A stretch of 64,000 bases of DNA. Source: Candidatus Flexifilum breve. GTDB taxonomy: Bacteria > Chloroflexota > Anaerolineae > Aggregatilineales > Phototrophicaceae. How positions within the stretch are numbered: the first letter of the stretch is position 1; every line of letters begins with the position of its first letter. Shown here piece after piece: positions 1-11,703 of the stretch. A model generated the notes under the pieces. It was not told the DNA's origin and searched no databases. It saw nothing but the letters and a program-made list of their open reading frames with translations. The stretch is taken from assembly GCA_016717205.1 (NCBI GenBank), contig JADKGC010000002.1, positions 1,217,869 through 1,281,868 of the forward strand, written 5' to 3'. The position numbers were made by a program, and so were the translations under genes.

Positions 1-1598
1 CCCGCTCGATCTTCGAGCATTATCACGAGCGTTTCCTGCTCACGCAGCAGAAAATCGGCATCAGCTACGATCTGTTCACGCACACCGACACGGAAAATCA
101 TCATCAGGTGTCGCAGGACATTTTCACGATCCTGCTGGAACGCGGCTACCTCTACAAAGAGACGCAGAAGCTGCTCTACAGTGAAATCGAAAAGCGCTTC
201 CTGCCCGACCGCTATGTCGAAGGCGAGTGTTATATCTGCCACTATGCCGACGCGCGCGGCGATCAATGCGACAACTGCGGCAACCTGCTCGACGCCACGC
301 AGTTGATCAACCCGCGCAGCAAGAATCACCCCGAAGAACGCCTGACGATCCGCGAAACCGAGCACTATTTCCTCGATCTGAGCAAATTCAGCGATCAACT
401 GCTGGAATATCTCGACAAGCACGAACCGCATTGGCGCGCCAACGTCGTCAGCTTCAGCCGCAACTTCATCGCGGAAGGCTTGCGCGGTCGCCCGATCACG
501 CGCGACATCGACTGGGGCGTCAAAGTGCCGCTGGAAGGGTGGGATAACAAGCGCCTGTATGTGTGGTTCGAAGCGGTGATCGGCTACTTCAGCGCCAGCA
601 TCGAATGGGCGAAGAACACGGGGCAGCCGGACGCGTGGAAAGACTGGTGGTACAACCCGGAAGCCGAAATCTACAACTTCATCGGCAAAGACAACATCCC
701 CTTCCACACGGTGATCTGGCCGGCGGAATTGCTCGGCATTGACGGCATCTACAACGCGGGGAGTGCGACACCGCTCAGCCTGCCGTATGACGTGCCCGCC
801 AACGAGTTCATGAACATCGAAGGCAAGCAGTTCTCCAAGAGCCGCAACTGGGCAATCTGGCTGCCGGACATCCTCGACCGCTATCAGGCGGATGCCGTGC
901 GTTACTACATCGCGGCGATGTTCCCCGAAACCAAAGACAGCGATTATGCGTGGGATGGCTTCTTCAGCCGCGTGAACGCGGAACTGCTGGCGGCGTGGGG
1001 CAACCTCGTCAACCGCATGTTGAGCTTCGCCTACAAGCGCTTTGCCGGCCAAGTGCCGACCTACGACGAACTCACGTTTGAGGACAAGCAGATCATCGCC
1101 AAAGTTGAGGCCGGCTTCGACGAAGTCGGCGGGCTGATCGAGGCGGTCAAGCTCAAAGAAGCGCTCAGCACGGCGATGGGGCTGGTGCGCGACGCCAACG
1201 GCTATCTCGACACGCGCAAGCCGTGGATGACGATTAAGGAAGATGCGGCAGACGCGGCGCGCTCGGTCTACACGATTCTCAACGTGATCAACAACCTGAA
1301 CACGCTGCTCGCGCCCTTCCTGCCGTTCAGCGCGCAGACCGTGCGTGAGTATCTCGGCTTTGACGGGCAAATTTTCGGCGACCTTAACATCGTCGAATAC
1401 GCGGAAGCGACGCGCAATCACAAGGGGCTGGTCTACGACGGCACCAACGCTATCGGCACGTGGGCGAAGCAGACGCTCGCCCCCGGTCAGGCACTGCGCG
1501 AACCCAAGGCGCTGTACGTTAAGCTGGAACCGGAGATCATCGAACAGGAACGCGGCTACCTCGGCGCGCCGCGCGAAGAGAGCGAGATCGTCGTCTAG
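1..1598 (+). CDS. metG: Methionyl-tRNA synthetase, 5'-truncated by window edge
   Basis: Charges tRNA-Met with methionine in the cytoplasm. The reading frame is already open at base 3 and continues without a stop, so the N-terminus with the HIGH motif lies upstream; a GTG at 108 is internal, not the start. Visible are the zinc-knuckle region (CYIC, then CDNC about 11 residues later), the WFEAVIGYFSAS core segment, the KDNIPFHTVIWPAELL segment and a KMSKS-like loop reading QFSKS (near base 830), followed by the helical anticodon-binding domain. The protein ends at TAG 1596-1598 without the C-terminal tRNA-binding (EMAP) domain found in some MetG proteins. Family assignment is secure. Confidence 0.95.
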   Translation, partial: RSIFEHYHERFLLTQQKIGISYDLFTHTDTENHHQVSQDIFTILLERGYLYKETQKLLYSEIEKRFLPDRYVEGECYICHYADARGDQCDNCGNLLDATQLINPRSKNHPEERLTIRETEHYFLDLSKFSDQLLEYLDKHEPHWRANVVSFSRNFIAEGLRGRPITRDIDWGVKVPLEGWDNKRLYVWFEAVIGYFSASIEWAKNTGQPDAWKDWWYNPEAEIYNFIGKDNIPFHTVIWPAELLGIDGIYNAGSATPLSLPYDVPANEFMNIEGKQFSKSRNWAIWLPDILDRYQADAVRYYIAAMFPETKDSDYAWDGFFSRVNAELLAAWGNLVNRMLSFAYKRFAGQVPTYDELTFEDKQIIAKVEAGFDEVGGLIEAVKLKEALSTAMGLVRDANGYLDTRKPWMTIKEDAADAARSVYTILNVINNLNTLLAPFLPFSAQTVREYLGFDGQIFGDLNIVEYAEATRNHKGLVYDGTNAIGTWAKQTLAPGQALREPKALYVKLEPEIIEQERGYLGAPREESEIVV

Positions 1599-1613
1599 AC
1601 GAAGTTATCAGTT

Positions 1614-1659
1614 GACAGTTCACAGTAAACAGTCACAACGACCAGCGCTGTGAACTGTC
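1614..1659. terminator. Hairpin after metG
   Basis: A perfect 12-bp inverted repeat (GACAGTTCACAG at 1614-1625, CTGTGAACTGTC at 1648-1659) with a 22-nt loop lies 15 bp after the metG stop. There is no clear T tract, so it may be a transcript-end stabiliser or a short interspersed repeat rather than a strong terminator. Confidence 0.45.
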
Positions 1660-1719
1660 TTCCCGCTCACATTGTCACGGCGGTCATCGTGACATAAACT
1701 AAGAGGCGAGATTTTCATC

Positions 1720-3309
1720 ATGTTAGGAAACTCGTCTATGCTGCTGTTCTACAATGGCACCATCCACACCATGGATGGCAAATCCGCCGATGTCGTCGTC
1801 GTGGATGATCGTGGGCTGATCGTGTATGCGGGCGACTTCGCCCACATGCCGACTTACACGCAAATCCGCCGCGTGGATCTCGACGGACGCACGCTCATCC
1901 CGGGTTTCAACGACGCCCATGTGCACATCTGGAAGCTCGGCCTGCTGCTGACGATTCAAGTGGACGCGCGCGGCGCGGCCGCGCCGAATATCCCCGCCAT
2001 CATCGTGGGGTTTGCCGAACGCGCCGCCAAACTGCCCCCCGACACGTGGATCACGGGGCGCGGTTATAACGAAGCCCAGCTCCCCGAGCGCCGCCACCTC
2101 ACCCGCTACGATCTGGATCAGGCCAGCCCTAACCACCCAATGGCGCTCACGCGCACCTGCGGGCATATGATCGTCGCCAATTCGCTGGCGCTCAAGCTGG
2201 CGGGCATCGACCGCGCTACGCCCAATCCGCCCGGCGGCGTGATCGTCCGCGACGAGCAGGGCGAACCGACCGGGTTGGTGCAGGAAACGGCGATGGGGTT
2301 GATCACCCGCGCCATGCCCGACATCGAAGACGAAATCATGGGGCGCGGCATCCGTGAAGCCATGTATCACCAACTGCGGCTCGGCATCACCAGCGCGACC
2401 GATCCGCTGCTCACGCCCGCGCATGTGCGCGTGTATCGCCAGCTCGAAGCCGCGGGCGATCTGCCGGTACGCGTCAATGGTCTGCCCATCCGCCGACCGG
2501 ATGGCGTGGAGAAAATCACCTACCCGCTGCCGGAAAAATACGTGAGCGATACGCTCCGCATCGACTGCGTGAAGTTTTTCGCCGATGGCGGCTTGAGCGG
2601 CGCGACCGCCGCGATCAGCACGCCATACAAAGAGACGGGCAATCAAGGTGTGCTGCGCTTTGAAGATGAGGAACTGCTCGACTTGGCGTGGGAAGCGCAC
2701 GCGGCAGGCTTCCGCATCGCGACCCATGCCATCGGCGATGTGGCGCTGGAACAGGTGATCAGCGTGTACGAAGAACTGCACCGCCGCAAACCGGGGCTGC
2801 GGCATCGCATTGAACATGTCGCGCTGCCCGCGCCGGGACATTTGCAGCGTATGCAGGCGATTGGCACGATGGCCGTGCCGCAGAGCGTGTTCCTGTACGC
2901 GCTCGGCGCGAACTACCGCCGCTATATCCCCGACGCGCTGCTGCCGGGAGTGTTCCCCATCCGCGACATGATCGACACCGGACTGCCCGTGGCGCTGAGT
3001 TCGGACGCGCCCGTCGTGCCGGATGATAATCCGCTGCTCGGCATGAAGGCCGCGCTGGATCGCTGCGACGCGTCCGGTCAGCCGTTCACGCGCGAGCAGG
3101 GAATCAGCGCATATGAGGCGCTGTACGCCTATACGATGGGGGGAGCGATCGCCAGCGGCGACGAGGCCAACCGCGGCAGCGTGACCCGCGGCAAATGGGC
3201 GGATATGGTGATCTTGAGTGGTGATCCGCTGATCACGCCGCCCGCCGACCTACCCAACCTCGTGGTCGAACAGACCTATGTTGGCGGGCGGCTGGTGTAC
3301 GAACGGTAA
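1720..3309 (+). CDS. Amidohydrolase family protein (YtcJ-like, Amidohydro_3)
   Basis: Metal-dependent hydrolase of unknown substrate, probably acting on an amide or cyclic amide in the cytoplasm. The N-terminal beta-sandwich strand LLFYNGTIHTMDG is followed by the metal-binding GFNDAHVHIW (residues about 62-71), then HAIGD (His near 337), RHRIEHV (His near 367) and LSSDAP (Asp near 429), the usual TIM-barrel metal and catalytic ligands. Length 529 aa is normal for YtcJ-like proteins. ATG 1720 follows a purine-rich GAGGCGA; ATG 1738 is a possible alternative. It is a single gene between metG and a convergent gene, so context does not reveal the substrate. Confidence 0.85.
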   Translation: MLGNSSMLLFYNGTIHTMDGKSADVVVVDDRGLIVYAGDFAHMPTYTQIRRVDLDGRTLIPGFNDAHVHIWKLGLLLTIQVDARGAAAPNIPAIIVGFAERAAKLPPDTWITGRGYNEAQLPERRHLTRYDLDQASPNHPMALTRTCGHMIVANSLALKLAGIDRATPNPPGGVIVRDEQGEPTGLVQETAMGLITRAMPDIEDEIMGRGIREAMYHQLRLGITSATDPLLTPAHVRVYRQLEAAGDLPVRVNGLPIRRPDGVEKITYPLPEKYVSDTLRIDCVKFFADGGLSGATAAISTPYKETGNQGVLRFEDEELLDLAWEAHAAGFRIATHAIGDVALEQVISVYEELHRRKPGLRHRIEHVALPAPGHLQRMQAIGTMAVPQSVFLYALGANYRRYIPDALLPGVFPIRDMIDTGLPVALSSDAPVVPDDNPLLGMKAALDRCDASGQPFTREQGISAYEALYAYTMGGAIASGDEANRGSVTRGKWADMVILSGDPLITPPADLPNLVVEQTYVGGRLVYER

Positions 3310-3354
3310 ATCGACCTCACCCCGCACGCCCCGTGCCTAAAGCCGCGTAACTTG

Positions 3355-3421
3355 ATCGTAGGGGAGGGGCAGTGTCCCCTCCCTCCGTTCACGGGCGACC
3401 ACATAGGGTCGCCCCTACAGC
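3355..3421. repeat. Palindromic interspersed repeat (GTAGGGG family)
   Basis: The 218-bp gap between converging genes (3310-3527) holds two adjacent hairpins: GGGGAGGGGCAGTGTCCCCTCCC and a GGGCGACC/GGTCGCCC stem ending in CCTACAG. The same GTAGGGGC...GCCCCTAC layout recurs near 14.46, 23.25 and 59.70 kb. No ORF with plausible coding character was seen. Confidence 0.6.
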
Positions 3422-3527
3422 CGATATCCCCGATTATTGCGTAAATTGCATGCGGTTAACTCGCCAATGGGGCAAGCCCCTCCCCTACATTGACTGCCTT
3501 GGATCGAATTATCGTTTCTCAGCTCAA

Positions 3528-4592
3528 CTATGGCAGCGCGGCGGCGAGCGCGTCCGGGTTGGTGATCGTAATCGAGCTGAACAGCGCATCGTACAGCGCG
3601 AGATCCGGCGTGAACGCACTGGTGGGCAGCGCCGAAAGATTGCCTTCGAGCATGCGCAAATAAATGGCGTAGGCATCCTCTTTTCCCCGGATCGGGTCGG
3701 CTGGGAGCGCGCTGGCTGGTATCTGCACGGGGAATCGGATGCGAACTCGGTAAGCGCTGTCGCTGGTGACCCCCTCGTAGACGACGTTAAAGGGACCATC
3801 CGGCGTAAAAATCACATCATCTTGCGTAAACGCTGTGACGAAGCGCAGCCCATTTCCGCTGCCAAACGGAACATAAGCGGGTGCACCTCTGAACGTGTGT
3901 GGCGACGGCGGAAAACCGCCATATTCACGAATCGCTTCGGCTACCGGGGGCTGATCGATGAGCGTCGTTTCCAGCCAATCGGCATTGGGGCTGTAATCAC
4001 GGCTGGCACCGAGGTTATAAACGTCGATGCGTGCGACGATGGGCTGTGGTTCATCAGCCGAGCGGTAGAGGATAAATTCGAGCGCACTCGGATATTCGGT
4101 TTGGCGGTACAAGCTAAACGGGACAACCTCCGAAGTGACTTGAATGAACGGCAGAGTCGCCGGGATCGTGAATGTCACGCCGTGGGTTTCGACCAAAGTA
4201 TCGCTGTCGGTGGCTGGCTCCACGAGGACAACTGGATCACTGCTAACGTACGGTACGATAAAATAGCCGTCGGCGTTGGCTTCAACTGTCCAGCCACTGA
4301 TATAAGGAGTGGTTACCCGCCGCCAAAGATAACCATTTGCGCAAACCGGATCATCTTCTTCAATAAGCATCCCTGCACCCGCTGCGATCTGACCGAGCAG
4401 TTCGCCGGAGGGAGAGGGTTCGGCGCGGACATTATTCGAATCGCCGGGTGTGACAATCGCCATTGGATAGTAGTCGTCCGCGCTGAACTGGGTGGGCAGG
4501 CAGTCGCCGCTCTGCGCGGCAGCCGGAATAATCGAGAGGACGCTCAGGAGAAGCACAAAGAACAGCAGCCGATGGTGTGATTTGAAGTGCAT
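3528..4592 (-). CDS. Secreted protein with SH3-like N-terminal domain
   Basis: Uncharacterised exported protein, 354 aa. Residues 1-27 form a signal peptide (basic MHFKSHHR, hydrophobic core, AAAQS cleavage region). Residues about 45-105 resemble a bacterial SH3 fold (SNNVRAEPSPSGELLGQI, then YLWRRVTTPYISGWTVEA), typical of envelope proteins that bind peptidoglycan or peptide. The remaining 230 residues match nothing I recognise. Divergent from the 4838 gene; the intervening 245 bp carries both promoters. A second SH3-like secreted protein lies at 7506-8369, suggesting a local theme of exported proteins. Confidence 0.7.
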   Translation of the reverse strand: MHFKSHHRLLFFVLLLSVLSIIPAAAQSGDCLPTQFSADDYYPMAIVTPGDSNNVRAEPSPSGELLGQIAAGAGMLIEEDDPVCANGYLWRRVTTPYISGWTVEANADGYFIVPYVSSDPVVLVEPATDSDTLVETHGVTFTIPATLPFIQVTSEVVPFSLYRQTEYPSALEFILYRSADEPQPIVARIDVYNLGASRDYSPNADWLETTLIDQPPVAEAIREYGGFPPSPHTFRGAPAYVPFGSGNGLRFVTAFTQDDVIFTPDGPFNVVYEGVTSDSAYRVRIRFPVQIPASALPADPIRGKEDAYAIYLRMLEGNLSALPTSAFTPDLALYDALFSSITITNPDALAAALP

Positions 4593-4837
4593 CGAAGGTC
4601 TCCTTAGGTGAAGATCGCGCTGTTCTTAGTTTAGCTGATATTTGCATAACGTCGGGTCAGCGCAGTGGAAGCGTCGCCCAATCAAACCCTTGCGCAGATC
4701 CGATTGCCCGCGCGCGCCCGGTCGGCTCCCCCTTTCCCGTAGATCCATAAATATCTCAACAGGACAATTCGCTCGGACGGCGTAAACTGTAAATGCGGAT
4801 ATACTACGATCTAAGGTGAACGAGGCAGAAGTAGGTT

Positions 4838-6175
4838 ATGGCTGCTACGGTGAACTATCCTGATATTCTCGGCGCGATCACCAAGGGCGCGCGGGCGAAC
4901 ATCGGCCCCGCCCAGGTCGCGCTGGCCACCCGTCCCGCTGCGCCGCGTGCTGGTCGCCCGTTTGAACTGATTATCGCCGTACAGAATGCGACTGATACTG
5001 ACCTTGACGTCACCGTTACCCTCACGCTGCCCGACCTCGACGCGCGCAAACAGAAGGCGCGCTTCACGGCGAAGGCGGGGCGCGTAGTCGCTGCCGTCAA
5101 ACCCGCCGAAGTCGGCTATATTGCTGTGCCGATCATGACCGAAGCGAACACCGCGCCCGCCCAAGGCTACAAACTCAGCGCCGACGTTGAAGTGAAACCG
5201 CTCGGTAAGCCGCAGCGCCTGCGTGCCGAACAGGGCGGCGGCGCGGTCGAAACGCAGTTCGTCCCCGGCGCGCTCAAAGAGCGCATCATGGGACTGCGCG
5301 CGCTCAACTTCAGCGCCCACAAGCGCCTGAGCCACACGTTTGACCTCACGTTTGATCTCGCGCCCGGCAAGCTCGGCGAAGCGGTCGACGACACGAAATC
5401 CGGCTGGGTGAGCGTGTGCAAAGTCTCTGATTACACGGATGATCGCTACCTGCTGCACCGCTATGGCAGCCTCTTGCAGATCAAGACGCTGCCGCAGTTG
5501 AAGCGCACCACGTTCTATGAACCGCTCCTGCAGGCGACGACCGCCCGCTTTCAGGCGACCGGGTACGCGGCCAAGCCCGCCGAAGTCGGGTTGATCGCCA
5601 AGCTGCTCACGCTGATTCTCGAATACGCTTCACCGCGTCACACCGGGCACGGGCACATCGCCGCCGGGGTGTACAACGTGGACGCGCTGATCGCCCGCGA
5701 CCCCTTTACATGGGAGACGAAGCCCTATATCCCCAATTGGACGCGCGCCTACATTAGTTACATTGAGAAAGATGCGCGCGCTGCCGAAGCAGCCGTGCCG
5801 ATCATCACCAAGTACATCTTCGACGACCTGCTGCGCGATGCTATTGACCATGCCTTTGAGCTGATCGAGAAAGACACTGGCGAAGATGTCGGCGCGCCCG
5901 ACGAACGCGCCAACTACCGCGAAAAGCTGCTGGAAAAACTGAAGTCCAAGCAGAGTATCGACTTCAGCCTGCTGTATTTGCCGCTGGTCATGGGTGGGAT
6001 GATCGTCTCCGATGTGGTGATGATGCCGAACGAAGATCCGTCGGAGCTGTTTAAGGCGCTGAGCCACGCGCTGGAAATTCGCATGGGCGAGTGCGCGGAA
6101 GATGATCCGATCTTCATCATGAGCGTGGATATTTTGTCGCGCACCGGTCAGAAATACGGGATAAAGTTGAGCTGA
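4838..6175 (+). CDS. Uncharacterised protein, first of a tandem paralogue pair
   Basis: Function unknown, 445 aa, cytosolic (no signal peptide or membrane helix). N-terminal motif YPDILGAI (residues 7-14), then a beta-rich segment to about residue 130 that reads like an Ig-like or arrestin-like fold (RPFELIIAVQNATDTDLDVTV; inference), then an alpha-helical C-terminal half ending with YLPLVMGGMIV and a following MPNEDP. The next gene shares all these landmarks in the same order, so the pair arose by duplication. The start ATG 4838 has GAGGCAG upstream. The stop is 2 bp before the start of the second gene, implying co-transcription and perhaps a heteromer. Confidence 0.8.
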   Translation: MAATVNYPDILGAITKGARANIGPAQVALATRPAAPRAGRPFELIIAVQNATDTDLDVTVTLTLPDLDARKQKARFTAKAGRVVAAVKPAEVGYIAVPIMTEANTAPAQGYKLSADVEVKPLGKPQRLRAEQGGGAVETQFVPGALKERIMGLRALNFSAHKRLSHTFDLTFDLAPGKLGEAVDDTKSGWVSVCKVSDYTDDRYLLHRYGSLLQIKTLPQLKRTTFYEPLLQATTARFQATGYAAKPAEVGLIAKLLTLILEYASPRHTGHGHIAAGVYNVDALIARDPFTWETKPYIPNWTRAYISYIEKDARAAEAAVPIITKYIFDDLLRDAIDHAFELIEKDTGEDVGAPDERANYREKLLEKLKSKQSIDFSLLYLPLVMGGMIVSDVVMMPNEDPSELFKALSHALEIRMGECAEDDPIFIMSVDILSRTGQKYGIKLS

Positions 6176-6177
6176 TT

Positions 6178-7461
6178 ATGGACAAACGACTGCACTTTGA
6201 ACCTCCCTATCCGGATGTGCTGGGCGCGATTGCGGGGCACACCCGCATTACGCTGGACCCGGTGCAAGCGGCGGTGGGCATTTTCCCCAAGCGCGCCTAT
6301 ATCAACCAACCGATCGAAGTCGTGGCCATCGTCCAGAACATGATCGATCAGGGCGCGGAAGTGCGCATTACGCTGGACTTACCCACCCGTGACCCGAACG
6401 GCAAACCCGTCGCGTTTTCGATCCCCAAGAAGAGCGTCACGCTGCACATGACCCCCGGCGAAACGGGCGTCGTGCGCATGCCGCTCGCGCCGATCATGCC
6501 GTCGCAGCCCGCCGAGGAGGTCGAGATCAAAGTCTCACTGAAGGCGAAAGCGGCTAAAAATGGCCAGCTCGTCCGCCCGCCGACGCGCGGCGCGCCGCCC
6601 TCCGTGCTGGCTGTGTCGCCGTTCAAGCTGCAAGTGCTGCGCGATATTCAGTTCCCCGAGCATGTGCTCGACGACGGCAAACTCACGGTCTCGTTCAGCA
6701 TCGACTCAAAGCGCCTGCCCAATGTGACGCAAGCGCTCAAACCGACCTACGAACCGCTGTGGACGCGCCAGCAGTTGAACGAAGAACGCCAGCATCTGCT
6801 CGAAAAGATCGACGCCGCCCGCGTGATCGCGCAGACGTTTGTGCCGCGCGATGTGTATATCTCGCTCTTTCACGCCGTTGATGAGCTGTACGCCGCGCAT
6901 GGTTTGCCACTGCATCCCGGCGAATCGCGCGCGATTGCCAAAATGCTGGTGTATACCTTCGAGGATCAGTCAGACACCGACCCGAACTATCGCATTGAGG
7001 ATCAACGCTGGTTTCAGACACTGTGCCAGACGCTGGCCGTCGACGAAACCGTCGCGCGCAAAGACCCGGGCGAAGTGGCCGTCGAGTACCTGTTTGATGC
7101 GCTGATTTACGATGCCATTCTGTTCGGCTTTACGATCATCCGGTCACGGGTGCGTGTCAACCTCGGCGACCGTACCGAACGCATCCATTATGCGGAGCGC
7201 TTCCTCAAATGGCTGGCTGGGCAAGGTGACAGCGATCTCGTGTACATTTATTTGCCGCTGGTGTTGGGCGGCCTGTCGGTCAATCATCTGGTGCGCGCGC
7301 CCAAAGACGACCCGTGGGTGATGCTGGACGAACTGCGCGAGGCTATGCGCGGGCGTATTCGCCTCGCGTCCCGCGACACCGCCGAAATTTTCGACATGTT
7401 GGAAAAGCTGCTGGAACGCAGCGAAGAGGATTTGCGCCGCGCACGCATTATGCGGGAATAA
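6178..7461 (+). CDS. Uncharacterised protein, second of a tandem paralogue pair
   Basis: Function unknown, 427 aa. Shares with its upstream neighbour the YPDVLGAI motif (residues 11-18), a beta-rich N-terminal region (QPIEVVAIVQNMIDQGAEVRI), and the C-terminal IYLPLVLGGLSVNHLV followed by APKDDP. Identity between the two is low overall, so the duplication is old and the proteins have probably specialised. The C-terminus is a charged helix (LLERSEEDLRRARIMRE). The start is 2 bp after the previous stop, consistent with translational coupling. A bidirectional hairpin follows directly. Confidence 0.8.
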   Translation: MDKRLHFEPPYPDVLGAIAGHTRITLDPVQAAVGIFPKRAYINQPIEVVAIVQNMIDQGAEVRITLDLPTRDPNGKPVAFSIPKKSVTLHMTPGETGVVRMPLAPIMPSQPAEEVEIKVSLKAKAAKNGQLVRPPTRGAPPSVLAVSPFKLQVLRDIQFPEHVLDDGKLTVSFSIDSKRLPNVTQALKPTYEPLWTRQQLNEERQHLLEKIDAARVIAQTFVPRDVYISLFHAVDELYAAHGLPLHPGESRAIAKMLVYTFEDQSDTDPNYRIEDQRWFQTLCQTLAVDETVARKDPGEVAVEYLFDALIYDAILFGFTIIRSRVRVNLGDRTERIHYAERFLKWLAGQGDSDLVYIYLPLVLGGLSVNHLVRAPKDDPWVMLDELREAMRGRIRLASRDTAEIFDMLEKLLERSEEDLRRARIMRE

Positions 7462-7465
7462 TACC

Positions 7466-7490
7466 AACCGGAGGTTTTAAACCTCCGGTT
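7466..7490. terminator. Bidirectional hairpin between convergent genes
   Basis: AACCGGAGG and CCTCCGGTT flank a TTTTAAA loop (a 25-bp near-perfect palindrome). It sits between the stops of the 6178 gene (+) and the 7506 gene (-), 45 bp apart, so it probably terminates both transcripts. The A/T loop replaces the usual external T tail. Confidence 0.65.
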
Positions 7491-7505
7491 AGGCAGTCGC
7501 ACAAG

Positions 7506-8369
7506 TTACTGGCAGGACGGATCGATCACTTCGCTGCCGGACTGACCATAGTCCTCCGCTACATCACGCGTGTTGATGGCCGGAATCCAACCGCCCATCA
7601 CATAGAGACGATACCACTCACCATCTTCGCTAGTTTCGACCACGAAAGCGGTCTGGCAGCGATGGACGGACGCTCCCGTCGGAAGACCATTCGGTTCCGA
7701 ATACACATCAGAATCACTCGTCATGAGAACAAGGTTCCGATTGATCGGCAGCGGCGGCCCTGAAAAAGCAGGCGTGCCGACAGGAAGCGGCCTGATTGTC
7801 TCTGTAGTCTCCGGCTCGACTGGCTCTGTGGCGCCCGGTTCCTCAGTAGCCTCAGGTCCAAACGTATTTCTGATCGCGATATGTGGAGAAGAAGGATCGC
7901 CCAGGCATGTTGCCGTCACTTCTGAATAACCGAGTAAGGTTCCTTCCAGAGTTAAACTGATGAGCAGGTTCCAACTCACCGGAAGCGGGCCGCTGTTTGA
8001 AGCGGCATTTTCGATCAAAGTGCTGCGTGCTCCAGCTCCTGGAGCACCCTGAGCTGAGAGTATGGAAGAGACAACCGTATTCGACGTATCATTGGAAAAA
8101 ACACCAACCATGACGACGCCCGTCGGCACATAGACATCGACCAAAACCCACTCGACCTCGATATGGACGTTTCCCGGATCGTCCGGTACGCATTGTGCGC
8201 TTATACCACTTATCAAATAAAAGTAATCATTCGGGACCGTGCCGGCTGATACTTGAAGTGTCAGAACAAGCAGCAGGAAAAGTAAAGCACTGGCAAAAAG
8301 AGTTGTTGAGTGAGCTTTGATCGACCTCGAAATCTGCGTTTTCAATTTATCCTCCGCTCTGTATGCCAT
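7506..8369 (-). CDS. Secreted/anchored protein with Pro/Thr linker and SH3-like C-terminus
   Basis: Uncharacterised exported protein, 287 aa. A long basic N-terminus precedes a hydrophobic segment at residues about 23-42 that acts as signal peptide or anchor. A beta-rich domain follows, then a linker dominated by Glu, Pro and Thr (about 175-200), then a C-terminal region (DSDVYSEPNGLPTGA through WYRLYVMGGWIP) that resembles an SH3-type domain. Four cysteines may form disulfides. The architecture parallels the 3528-4592 protein. The ligand is unknown. Confidence 0.7.
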   Translation of the reverse strand: MAYRAEDKLKTQISRSIKAHSTTLFASALLFLLLVLTLQVSAGTVPNDYFYLISGISAQCVPDDPGNVHIEVEWVLVDVYVPTGVVMVGVFSNDTSNTVVSSILSAQGAPGAGARSTLIENAASNSGPLPVSWNLLISLTLEGTLLGYSEVTATCLGDPSSPHIAIRNTFGPEATEEPGATEPVEPETTETIRPLPVGTPAFSGPPLPINRNLVLMTSDSDVYSEPNGLPTGASVHRCQTAFVVETSEDGEWYRLYVMGGWIPAINTRDVAEDYGQSGSEVIDPSCQ

Positions 8370-8606
8370 ACGCTCTTATAAATCTTACCAGAATTTATAA
8401 TTAGCGCTGATGCACTCTCCCGCCAGCTTTCGGATCATTTCCCACTTGTTATAGACCACCGCCTGCAACTTCTAACGGTGTGCCAACGTGATTTTTACGC
8501 GGCATGGCTATACTGTACGCTCAACATGCCATGTCAAAAGACGGCAAATGATCGTGAATCCTCGTACAATGAGGATAGACAGTTGTAGAAACAGGGTAAA
8601 CCCGCC

Positions 8607-11087
<2,481 letters not shown>

Positions 11088-11703
11088 ACTTCATCCCCAT
11101 ACCCGCTCCCACACAAGCGCGGAGCGGGACGAAAGTCCAATCTGAGGCAGTAGGGGAGGGGCTTGCCCCTTCCGTTAGTGGACGAAGCAAGAGGGTGTTG
11201 AAAAAGGTCGGATTCCGACCCCACCCCCGGCCCCTCCCCGAATTCGGGGAGGGGAGCCAGCAAAAGCGTTTTTTCTCCCCTCTCCCCGCTTGCGTGGGAG
11301 AGGGGTTGGGGGAGAGGGGTAATTCGTATCGTTTTCTTAAACTGCATCATTGCGTCCGCTGGCGAGTGGAAAGGCTGTACGAAAGCTTCTTGAACACCCT
11401 CGAGCCCCTTCCCTACGCATGATAGTTCCCTTTGGGCGCAACCAAAATAGCTCTAACCAACGCAAAGGACAGGACATTGACCCTGTCCTTCTTGCTGACC
11501 CGCTGATCCCGTCAATAGACAAACCGTATCTCCGCCTTTGGTAGGTTGCCTGAATATTTTATTTGCCCTATATTTCAAGCAATCCGTGCATGCAATTGAT
11601 CGACTGGCGCCGCCTCAACTGTTCCCAAACGGTCGAGCACTGCGTCGTTGGTCGCCTGTGCGGGCAATTCTGTTCCGCAGTTCTATGACGAGAGGATACC
11701 CCC
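11088..11703. other. Intergenic region with repeats, no gene seen
   Basis: 616 bp between the clpC-like gene and the SnoaL-fold operon. It holds a GTAGGGGAGGGGCTTGCCCC hairpin near 11150 and a two-part CCCC/GGGG repeat (11217-11320). The short ORFs here lack convincing starts or composition. The promoter of the 11704 gene should lie in the AT-richer 11540-11700 part, but no clear box was found. Confidence 0.6.
11217..11320. repeat. Two-lobed CCCCTCCCC/GGGGAGGGG interspersed repeat
   Basis: Lobe 1 is the palindrome CTCCCCGAATTCGGGGAG; lobe 2 pairs CTCTCCCC with GGGAGAGG around a GCTTGCGT loop. The layout, in whole or part, recurs near 29.5, 31.0, 35.5, 37.9, 38.0, 40.35, 53.43 and 58.9 kb, always between genes. 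Confidence 0.75.

Noticed and set aside
1723..2841. 372-codon ORF on the minus strand under the amidohydrolase
   Set aside because: It is the antisense of a strong family gene; its translation is rich in His, Arg and Gln with no family signature, as expected from GC-biased codons in the real gene.
3372..4580. 402-codon ORF on the plus strand over the SH3-like protein
   Set aside because: The opposite frame has a clear signal peptide and SH3-like motifs; this one starts inside a repeat and shows no coding character.
11217..11320. Repeats as CRISPR or attachment sites
   Set aside because: Copies are scattered singly between genes with no spacer structure and no integrase nearby.
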